Positions 32,165 through 39,479 of a stretch of DNA of 39,479 nt are shown piece after piece (the first letter of the stretch is position 1; every line of letters starts with the position of its first letter). The notes beneath the pieces are model-generated. The model ran no database searches and was not told the origin of the DNA. It saw only the letters and a list, made by a program, of their open reading frames with translations. The position numbers and the translations under genes are program-made. The stretch is from positions 1 through 39,479 of the forward strand of contig CAMVGT010000016.1 of NCBI GenBank assembly GCA_947167125.1, read 5' to 3'. The stretch is from an uncultured Erysipelotrichaceae bacterium (GTDB lineage Bacteria > Bacillota_I > Bacilli_A > Erysipelotrichales > Erysipelotrichaceae).

Positions 32165-32722
32165 TCACAACTCTTTCATGCGGATATTGCATACACTGCA
32201 CAGCTCTTCAGGATCATAGACGCCGGTCAGATTCATCGCTGATACCGCAATCATCAGACAGCCATAGGAATCCGAAAGCGCGTTATGATGATTCAGCTCC
32301 ACGCCAAGATAATCGCAGAGGTCATTGAGACGGTGCCTGGGCAATGAGCGGAAGACCTTCCGGCTGAGTTCCACAGTATCAAAATAGTGCAGATGCGGAA
32401 CGGCAATGCCGGTGTTCAGGCATGCGGCTTTCAGGCATCCCATATCAAAGCGGGCGTTATGTGCAATCACGACGGCATCTTCAAAATACGGTGCCATTTC
32501 ATGATACACAGCCCTGAAATCCGGCGCGTCCGTGACCTCTTCGGGATAGATGCCGTGAACGGAAATGTTCATTCTGGAAAACCAGGAAACATTTTCTTCC
32601 GGACGGATCAGGGAATAATATTTTTCTTCCACTGCCCCATCCTCCATGACCGAGATGCCGACTGCGCAGACACTGGCAGGATTGGAATTGGCAGTTTCAA
32701 AATCGATCGCTGTCAGTTTCAC
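32165..32722 (-). CDS. DnaQ-family 3'-5' exonuclease
   Basis: 185 residues, GTG start at 32722 with AAGGAG 7 bases upstream. AIDFETANSN is Exo I (D-x-E), VIAHNARFDMG is Exo II, and HNALSDSYG is Exo III-epsilon (H-x4-D). All four catalytic acids and the histidine are present. It resembles stand-alone epsilon-like exonucleases rather than PolC; likely acts in repair or RNA trimming. It lies 3 bases after the SmtB-like gene in the same unit. Confidence 0.9.
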   Translation of the reverse strand: MKLTAIDFETANSNPASVCAVGISVMEDGAVEEKYYSLIRPEENVSWFSRMNISVHGIYPEEVTDAPDFRAVYHEMAPYFEDAVVIAHNARFDMGCLKAACLNTGIAVPHLHYFDTVELSRKVFRSLPRHRLNDLCDYLGVELNHHNALSDSYGCLMIAVSAMNLTGVYDPEELCSVCNIRMKEL

Positions 32723-32725
32723 GCT

Positions 32726-33060
32726 TTACTCCTTGATATGTTCATATGCCATCCGGTAAATATTTTCAATATGTTCATCCGCCATTGAGTAATAAACCAT
32801 CTTTCCGATCTTGCGGGTTGAGACAAGCTTTGTCTTCTTCAGTGAGGCAAGCTGGTGGCTGACGGCGCTTGTGCTCATTTCCAGAAGCGCCGCAAGGTCC
32901 GTGACGCATAATTCATGGGTAAACAGAGCGCTCATGATTTTCAGTCTGGTGCTGTCGCCGAACATATCAAAAATCAGGCTCAGATCGTCGTAGTCTCTTT
33001 CGCACAGCATCGCTTCCCTGCATAATGCCACTGCTTCGGGATTTACCAGTTTTTCTGCCA

Positions 33061-33061
<1 letters not shown>
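32726..33061 (-). CDS. SmtB/ArsR-family zinc-sensing repressor
   Basis: 111 residues from the ATG at 33061, which has AAGGAGG 5 bases upstream. The winged helix SAVSHQLASLKKTKLVSTRKIGKMVYY is that of ArsR-SmtB repressors. The last helix holds Asp95, His97, His108 and Glu111 with the spacing D-x-H-x10-H-x2-E, the alpha5 zinc site of SmtB. Cys14, Cys20 and Cys52 could add an alpha3N-type site for cadmium or lead as in CadC. No metal exporter is adjacent; the operon is membrane protein, repressor, exonuclease. The targets may lie elsewhere. Confidence 0.9.
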
Positions 33062-34842
<1,781 letters not shown>

Positions 34843-34843
<1 letters not shown>

Positions 34844-35883
34844 TGAAATATACAAAAACAAGCGACTTTGATTATGAACTGCCCAAGGAGCTGATTGCCC
34901 AGACGCCGCTCAAAGACAGAACCGCATCAAGGATGATGGTCATTCATAAGAATTTCAATACCTATGAAGACCGCAGTTTCCGTGACCTGCTGGAATATCT
35001 GAAACCGGGCGATGTGATTGTCCGCAACAACACACGCGTCATTCCGGCAAGACTCTTCGGCACAAAAGAAGAAACCGGCGCCCATGTCGAGCTTCTTCTG
35101 CTCAAACAGATGGAAGACGATGTCTGGGAATGTCTGGCGGGAAATGCGAAAGTCATCAAGATCGGAACTGTGATTTCCTTCCATGACGGAAGACTGAAAG
35201 CGAAATGCACCGCGATCGGAGAAAAAGGCATCCGCAATATGAAGATGCTGTATGACGGCATTTTCAATGAAATCCTCGATGAACTGGGCAATGTCCCCCT
35301 TCCTCCCTACATCCGCGAAAAACTCGATGATCCCGAACGCTATCAGACGGTTTACGCAAAAGTAAGAGGCTCAGCGGCAGCTCCGACTGCCGGCCTGCAC
35401 TTCACGCCTGAATTCTTTGATGAAATCAGAGCCAAAGGCGTTGAGATTGCCGAAGTCACCCTGCATGTGGGTCTTGGCACATTCCGGCCGATGGATACCG
35501 AAGAAATTGCCGACCATCAGATGCATTCGGAAGTCTATATGATGTCAAAGGAAACTGCTGATCTTTTAAACAAGGCAAAAGCAGAAGGCAGAAGAATCAT
35601 TGCGGTCGGTACCACATCGGTCAGAACACTGGAATCGGTATGGAACCGCTTCGGAAGATTTGAAGAATGCACAGGTGCCACCCAGCTGTTTATTTACCCG
35701 GGATATGAATGGCATACGATTGACTGCATGATCACAAACTTCCATCTGCCCAAGTCCACCCTGATCATGATGATTGCGTCCTTTGCCGGCTACGATCTGA
35801 CTTTTGAAGCATACCGCCACGCGGTCGAAGAAAAATACCGTTTCTTCTCCTTCGGCGACTGCATGTTGATCACAAATGAATGA
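34843..35883 (+). CDS. queA: S-adenosylmethionine:tRNA ribosyltransferase-isomerase
   Basis: 346 residues. DFDYELPKELIAQTPLKDR at the N terminus, IVRNNTRVIPARLFG, GSAAAPTAGLHFTPEF and TLHVGLGTFRPM are QueA blocks; the C-terminal NFHLPKSTLIMMIASFAG is also kept. It moves the ribosyl part of SAM to preQ1 in tRNA, giving epoxyqueuosine. Translation is coupled to tgt (TGATG overlap) and to queH. Confidence 0.97.
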
Positions 35884-36550
35884 TTTTGAAGAATATGCCG
35901 CCTATGTGCGGGGCAGGAAATCATCCTTTAAAACAAACTGGCATAAGGAAGCTTTAAAGGAGATCGGCACATTTGAGCAGAAGTTTCCGGACAGGAAACC
36001 GAAAATCCTTCTTCATGCCTGCTGTGTGGTATGCGCATGCTGGCCGATGGATTTTCTGAGTGACGCATTTGATGTCACATTGATTTACAACAATCCGAAT
36101 ATATGGCCTAAAGAGGAGTGGGAGCACAGACTGAGTGAACTGAAGCGCTATATCCATGAACGATGGAATGATTCGATTCCGCTCATTGTCACGGAATATA
36201 CCGGCGAAGACTATATGAAATATCTGTCTGAACGGAAAGATGATCCGGAAGGATGGAAAAGATGCTTCGGCTGCTATGAAAAGCGGATGGATGAAGCATT
36301 TGCCTATGCCGATGCACATGGCTTTGACTATTTCACAACTGTCATGACCTTCTCAAGGCAGAAGGATTCCCAGAAGCTCAATGAGATCGGTCTGAAGCTG
36401 GGTGAAAAATACAGCCGCACGAAATATTTCACCAGTGATTTTAAAAAAGCAGACGGCCAGGTCAAATCCAATGCCATCTGCGATGCCTATGATCTCTATA
36501 AACAGAATTACTGCGGATGCGTCTATTCTTTCCGTGATGAGAACAGCTGA
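35876..36550 (+). CDS. queH: Epoxyqueuosine reductase QueH (DUF208)
   Basis: 224 residues, ATG overlapping the queA stop by 8 bases. LLHACCVVCACW (Cys49, Cys50, Cys53, Cys55), RCFGCYEKRMDEA, TTVMTFSRQKDSQKLNEIG and YCGCVYSF are the hallmarks of QueH, the cobalamin-free enzyme that reduces epoxyqueuosine to queuosine, replacing QueG. The paired Cys likely hold an iron-sulfur cluster and a redox disulfide. Its presence after tgt and queA closes the tRNA-linked half of the pathway. The preQ0/preQ1 genes are not in this window. Confidence 0.95.
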   Translation: MNDFEEYAAYVRGRKSSFKTNWHKEALKEIGTFEQKFPDRKPKILLHACCVVCACWPMDFLSDAFDVTLIYNNPNIWPKEEWEHRLSELKRYIHERWNDSIPLIVTEYTGEDYMKYLSERKDDPEGWKRCFGCYEKRMDEAFAYADAHGFDYFTTVMTFSRQKDSQKLNEIGLKLGEKYSRTKYFTSDFKKADGQVKSNAICDAYDLYKQNYCGCVYSFRDENS

Positions 36551-36569
36551 TGAGCTGTTCTTTTTCTTT
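36541..36569 (+). terminator. Queuosine operon terminator
   Basis: GAACAGC and GCTGTTC with a 6-base loop and T-rich tail. Confidence 0.85.
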
Positions 36570-36910
36570 TACGGCTGATACCGGTTTAAGGCGCTGCGGT
36601 ATTCTTCAAGGAAGTTTTCTTCCCCGAATGTATTGATTTTAAACATCACTGCCTGCGAACCGCCGGAAGCGATTGCCGAAATATGCACATTTCCGTCTCC
36701 TCCGTCAAAGAATGTCACACTGAGAGAGACTCTGTTTTGGCCGAGATAGCTGTATCTTTCAAATACACGCACACAGCAGACAGCACTCCCGCTGACAAAA
36801 TCGCTGGTGTCCTCAAGAGATGCGGACATACTGTTTTCCAGGATGATATGCTCGGTCCATGCCGCAAGCGCATGAATGTCTGTACGGATTGTTCTTTCAA
36901 ACTTTGCCAT
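36569..36910 (-). CDS. DUF6054-like protein
   Basis: 113 residues. It opens MAKFERTIRTDIHALAAWTEH and contains SASLEDTSDF, VRVFERYSYLGQNRVSLSVTFF and SGGSQAVMFKINTFGEENFLEE, a pattern I associate with DUF6054 of Firmicutes. Predicted as a small alpha/beta cytosolic protein; function unknown. Ribosome site GGGAGGCGGGAG. It follows the thioesterase gene by 27 bases. Confidence 0.65.
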   Translation of the reverse strand: MAKFERTIRTDIHALAAWTEHIILENSMSASLEDTSDFVSGSAVCCVRVFERYSYLGQNRVSLSVTFFDGGDGNVHISAIASGGSQAVMFKINTFGEENFLEEYRSALNRYQP

Positions 36911-36937
36911 AAACTCCCGCCTCCCTTTTTCACATCA

Positions 36938-37393
36938 TTATTTCTTTTCGCTGCCTTCCTGCATGCGCATGATCTTGCGTTCCACAGCAGCTGCGTATTC
37001 TGTTTCCTCTTCTTCATTCTGCGGGAAGAATTCCGGTACCGGGGAAGGCTTTTCGTTTTCATCCAGTGCCACATAGACAAGATACGCCCTGTTGACCAAC
37101 TCTCTTTTGCCGTTTTCCTCCACATAGGAATCCACACGCACTTCCATGGAGGTTCTTCCGGTCCATGTGATTCTGGCTTCCTGCACGAGGATTTCATTGA
37201 GCCATGCCGGCCTTAAAAAGCTGAGGTTGTCAATGCATGCGGTGGTAACCGGCTTGCCGCAGTATCTTCTTGCGGCTACCGCGCCGATCACATCGATCCA
37301 CGCCATCAGCTGCCCGCCGAAAAGACGGGGTTTTTCATTTCCGTTGCAATGCTGTGCCAGGATGATCTGGACACCTGTAGTAATTTCATTCAT
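36938..37393 (-). CDS. Acyl-CoA thioesterase (hotdog fold, YciA/BACH type)
   Basis: 151 residues. NEKPRLFGGQLMAWIDVIGAVAARR is the long central helix with the catalytic-region Asp, and TACIDNLSFLRPAW and VNRAYLVYVALDENEKP follow as in acyl-CoA thioesterases of the hexameric class. It hydrolyses acyl-CoA to free acid and CoA. A highly charged tail (EEEETEYAAAVERKIMRMQE) ends the protein. GGAGAG lies before the ATG. Confidence 0.88.
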   Translation of the reverse strand: MNEITTGVQIILAQHCNGNEKPRLFGGQLMAWIDVIGAVAARRYCGKPVTTACIDNLSFLRPAWLNEILVQEARITWTGRTSMEVRVDSYVEENGKRELVNRAYLVYVALDENEKPSPVPEFFPQNEEEETEYAAAVERKIMRMQEGSEKK

Positions 37394-37443
37394 GATACTC
37401 TCCTGTTACTGATGCCTCTATCATAGCATCATAAACAGGCAGG

Positions 37444-37473
37444 AAAAAAGGCATCAGTTGAAAGCTGATACCT
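37444..37473 (-). terminator. Terminator after the coiled-coil gene
   Basis: Minus strand GGTATCAG, loop, CTGATGCC and six U. Confidence 0.8.
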
Positions 37474-37485
37474 CTTGGGGTTTGA

Positions 37486-37791
37486 TTATTTTTCCAGAGT
37501 GTCAAGTTTTTCGTTGAGCAGCTCGATTGTTCTTTCCTTGGAACGGATTCTGTCAAACAGATCGTTTTCATCGCTGTAAGCCCTGCCGGCTTCCTTAGCC
37601 ATGAAGAATTCCCTTCCCAGTCTTTCATAAGCTTTGGAAAGCTCTCTGGAATTGTGGCCGATTTCCGAGCGGATCTCGGCTTTCTTCTTTTCAATTTCCA
37701 GACGGGAAAGAAGTGACTTTCCGCCTTCTTCAATTGACTTGGCTGCCTTATCTACAAATTCGTTGACTTTGCTGTTGAAATCTTCACTCAT
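37486..37791 (-). CDS. Small coiled-coil protein
   Basis: 101 residues from the ATG at 37791, 4 bases after the TetR stop, with GAAAGGACTGACATC upstream. The sequence is almost all helical with heptad character (RLEIEKKKAEIRSEIGHN, RIRSKERTIELLNEKLDTLE). Family unknown. Cotranscribed with the TetR gene and so under the same operator; may be an effector or simply a neighbour. Confidence 0.65.
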   Translation of the reverse strand: MSEDFNSKVNEFVDKAAKSIEEGGKSLLSRLEIEKKKAEIRSEIGHNSRELSKAYERLGREFFMAKEAGRAYSDENDLFDRIRSKERTIELLNEKLDTLEK

Positions 37792-37795
37792 GATG

Positions 37796-38353
37796 TCAGT
37801 CCTTTCCGGCCCTTTCAATCAGGTCCAAAATGATTTCTTTGATCTCATCGTCATACGCTTCCTTCTGCTGCACCAGTTCTATAATGCCGCTGATCAGAAT
37901 GTCCGCGTAATACTTCGGATGTTCAAGCATCAGTTCATCCTTCTCGTTGCCTTCTTCAAACAAAGCGACAAGCGCTTCAATTGCGCTGGCTTTCGCCTCT
38001 TCCACCGAGCGCATGCTCAGCTGCGAAAGATCCACATCATCTTCTGTGGAAAGCTTGTTGTCGAGGTCGCGGAATGAACTGACAGTATTCCCTACAAACT
38101 GCCTCAGACGAGCAGGATAATCCTGCTGATCCATGGACGCGTTCATCATTTCATTGAATACTTCATTGTATTTCTCACTGATCGCTTCGATCACATCATC
38201 CTTGGATTTGAAATAGTAATAAAACAGCCCCTTGGCCACATCCATTTCCTTGACGATCGAGCTGATGGTGGTATCGACAATTCCGTTTTCCTTGAAAAGT
38301 TTTTCGGCGGCGTCCACAAATTCGTTTCTGCGGTCTTCACTGTCTCTGTCCAC
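37796..38353 (-). CDS. TetR family transcriptional repressor
   Basis: 185 residues with GTG start at 38353 (GGAGG 7 bases upstream). The N-terminal helix-turn-helix runs through RNEFVDAAEKLFKENGIVDTTISSIVKEMDVAKGLFYYYFKSKDDVIEAI, a typical TetR DNA-binding domain; the remaining 120 residues form the ligand-binding part. It is divergent from the RlmA-like methyltransferase and its promoter overlaps a palindromic operator, so it likely represses both itself and the methyltransferase. Ligand unknown. Confidence 0.92.
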   Translation of the reverse strand: MDRDSEDRRNEFVDAAEKLFKENGIVDTTISSIVKEMDVAKGLFYYYFKSKDDVIEAISEKYNEVFNEMMNASMDQQDYPARLRQFVGNTVSSFRDLDNKLSTEDDVDLSQLSMRSVEEAKASAIEALVALFEEGNEKDELMLEHPKYYADILISGIIELVQQKEAYDDEIKEIILDLIERAGKD

Positions 38354-38373
38354 AATATCACCTCCGCATGTTT

Positions 38374-38402
38374 AATATACATCCCGACTGACCGTCAGTC
38401 AA
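38374..38402 (-). promoter_or_regulatory. tetR promoter
   Basis: Minus strand TTGACT at 38402-38397, 17-base spacer, TATATT at 38379-38374. Most of the palindrome at 38386-38400 lies in the spacer and -35. Confidence 0.8.
38386..38400. promoter_or_regulatory. Palindromic TetR operator
   Basis: GACTGACCGTCAGTC is a perfect 7-1-7 inverted repeat. It covers the -35/spacer of the tetR promoter and lies in the -35 region of the divergent rlmA-like promoter. Confidence 0.8.
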
Positions 38403-38410
38403 TATGGCTG

Positions 38411-38419
38411 TGCTATACT
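38411..38419 (+). promoter_or_regulatory. Extended -10 box 6 nt before start codon (leaderless candidate)
   Basis: TGC-TATACT at 38411-38419, then TGAGCC and ATG at 38426. No Shine-Dalgarno and no good -35 box. Confidence 0.65.
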
Positions 38420-38425
38420 TGAGCC

Positions 38426-39199
38426 ATGAAACTGATCTGTCCTGTATGCGGCACTCACCTGACTGCCGGAAATAAAGAAGCCGTCTGCGAAAGCGGACAT
38501 CATTTTGATTATGCCAAAAGCGGATATCTCAATCTGCTTGTCTCCAATAAAAAAGTCCATGGCGATGACGCCGCCATGGTAAAGGCAAGAACCGCATTTC
38601 TTGAAAGCGGCCCCTATTCGTTTTTAAGGGACCGTCTGCGTGAGCTTTCTGAAGGCACACAGGTACTGTGCGATCTTGGATGCGGGGAAGGCTATTATAC
38701 AAGCGCGATTGAAGCAGAAGAAAAATATGGATTTGATCTTTCCAAGGATGCTTTGAAACATGCCGCAAAAGCGGATCATAAAACCCACTGGACCGTCGCT
38801 TCCATTTTCCATCTGCCTCTTGAAGATGAATCATGCGATACCGTTCTCACCTGCTTTGCGCCGCATGCCAGAGAAGAAATTCAGCGGATTCTCAAACCGG
38901 GCGGTAAATTCATCTTTGTCACACCGGGCGAACGCCATCTCTTTGAAATGAAGGAAGTTCTTTATGAACATCCTTATGAAAACAGACCGCAGGATCTTGA
39001 TACGGATCTCACACTGATTCACAGTGAGAAAATCAGGAATGAATTTGTCTGCAGTCAGGATCAGCTGAAAAATCTGTTTGTCATGACGCCCTATGTCTGG
39101 CGTACAAAAGCAGAAGACAGAAAACGGCTGGAAGAAGTCAAGGAAATGAATCTGACCGCGGAATTCATCATCCGCGTCTATCAAAAAGAAAACCGCTGA
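38426..39199 (+). CDS. rlmA: RlmA-type 23S rRNA guanine-N1 methyltransferase
   Basis: 257 residues. The N-terminal zinc finger is Cys5, Cys8, Cys21, His25 (CPVC...CESGHH), followed by FDYAKSGYLNLL, exactly as in RlmA. The Rossmann methyltransferase core shows VLCDLGCGEGYYTSAI (motif I), DTVLTCFAPHA (motif IV) and LKPGGKFIFVTPGERHLFEMKEVLY. RlmA-I/II methylate G745 or G748 in the peptide tunnel; the Gram-positive form (TlrB-like, G748) affects tylosin-type macrolide binding. Which of the two sites is used here is inference. Control by the divergent TetR repressor suggests an inducible modification. Confidence 0.88.
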   Translation: MKLICPVCGTHLTAGNKEAVCESGHHFDYAKSGYLNLLVSNKKVHGDDAAMVKARTAFLESGPYSFLRDRLRELSEGTQVLCDLGCGEGYYTSAIEAEEKYGFDLSKDALKHAAKADHKTHWTVASIFHLPLEDESCDTVLTCFAPHAREEIQRILKPGGKFIFVTPGERHLFEMKEVLYEHPYENRPQDLDTDLTLIHSEKIRNEFVCSQDQLKNLFVMTPYVWRTKAEDRKRLEEVKEMNLTAEFIIRVYQKENR

Positions 39200-39212
39200 A
39201 GATCAGCGGCAT

Positions 39213-39239
39213 GCAGGTGAACTTATTCGCCTGCTTTTT
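39213..39239 (+). terminator. Terminator after rlmA
   Basis: GCAGGTGA and TCGCCTGC form a stem with one G-U pair, followed by TTTTT. It reaches into the end of the opposing gene. Confidence 0.7.
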
Positions 39240-39479
39240 CTCTTAGTTTTCTGTTTTCCAGTTCGGCCTTCTCATTTTTGAGTTCCCAATGGATTTCCAG
39301 GGTCATGATGCCTCTGAGCACCACCAGTGCGCCGAGGATGACCAGATCATTTACATCATCCGCGAGAATGGTATGCAGAACCTCACCTGCCATCAGGAAT
39401 TCAAGTGCCATCGCAATCCCTTCGGCAAGGGATATGGAACTCTCTTCGCTTTTGCCCACCCATTGCATGAAGCTTGTGA
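39223..39479 (-). CDS. DUF1622-like membrane protein, N-terminus cut by window edge
   Basis: The frame is open to the window edge and gives at least 85 residues; an ATG at 39468 is internal. AEGIAMALEFLMAGEVLHTIL and NDLVILGALVVLRGIMTLEIHWELK form two membrane segments with the arginine pattern of DUF1622 proteins, and the tail is a charged helix. Function unknown. Confidence 0.7.
   Translation of the reverse strand, partial: TSFMQWVGKSEESSISLAEGIAMALEFLMAGEVLHTILADDVNDLVILGALVVLRGIMTLEIHWELKNEKAELENRKLREKAGE

Overview
The window reads as chromosomal DNA of a low-to-mid GC Gram-positive bacterium (Bacillota). Evidence: strong GGAGG ribosome binding sites, sigma-A type promoters, CIRCE elements on groESL, a T-box leader on pheST, a tetrahydrofolate riboswitch on folT, a probable Rex site and cre-like site at adhE, and intrinsic terminators between most transcription units. 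An anaerobic gut Firmicute, perhaps of the Erysipelotrichia, fits the gene content, but this placement is an inference from style and not from an alignment. I see no rRNA, tRNA, insertion sequence, phage, CRISPR array or plasmid gene. Coding density is about 95 percent. Both ends cut through genes.

Layout. 1-4334: a truncated HAD phosphatase, a metallophosphoesterase lipoprotein, groEL and groES behind two CIRCE operators, and a DUF3842 gene. 4339-8051: a two-gene unit of polytopic GT-C type membrane proteins (PMT-like mannosyltransferase and a PTPS-related membrane protein). 8129-12147: a small conserved protein and pheS-pheT behind a T-box leader with a UUC specifier. 12172-16735: a CsoR-type metal sensor with a histidine-rich tail, a peptidase-E-like protein, a zinc-ribbon protein, acylphosphatase, and a surface polysaccharide-type unit (GT2-GtrA fusion, NAGPA-type glycosidase, small membrane protein). 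16771-20681: adhE with redox and carbon control sites, then a purine nucleoside permease gene with an internal deletion, and a small unknown gene. 20667-27252: two back-to-back RNA-modification units, one with a zinc-ribbon/L7-L12-like fusion, a 2'-O-methyltransferase, a HAD protein and a SAM hydroxide adenosyltransferase, the other with two U32 (TrhP-like) proteins and a SpoU methyltransferase; between them lie a GNAT and a flavodoxin. 27266-30220: riboswitch-controlled folT, yggS, a zinc-dependent phospholipase C family protein, and a pyrophosphatase-like protein with degenerate active site. 30262-33521: a very acidic 596-residue protein, a DnaQ-type exonuclease, an SmtB-like zinc sensor and a PH-like membrane protein. 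33663-36569: the queuosine operon tgt-queA-queH. 36569-39479: DUF6054, a thioesterase, a coiled-coil protein, and a TetR repressor divergent from an RlmA-type 23S rRNA methyltransferase sharing one palindromic operator, then a cut DUF1622 membrane protein.

The main theme is translation: phenylalanine charging, queuosine and wobble-uridine modification, rRNA methylation and chaperones, each with its own RNA or protein switch. The most unusual sequence-level pattern is a set of at least seven genes whose -10 box (often the extended form TGC-TATAAT) lies 6-8 bases before the start codon with no Shine-Dalgarno, which predicts leaderless or near-leaderless mRNAs in an otherwise Shine-Dalgarno-rich genome. 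I did not find a convincing wholly new multi-gene system; the best candidates for new biology are this leaderless class, the TetR-RlmA switch, the acidic protein, and the zinc-ribbon/L7-L12 fusion inside an RNA methyltransferase operon.
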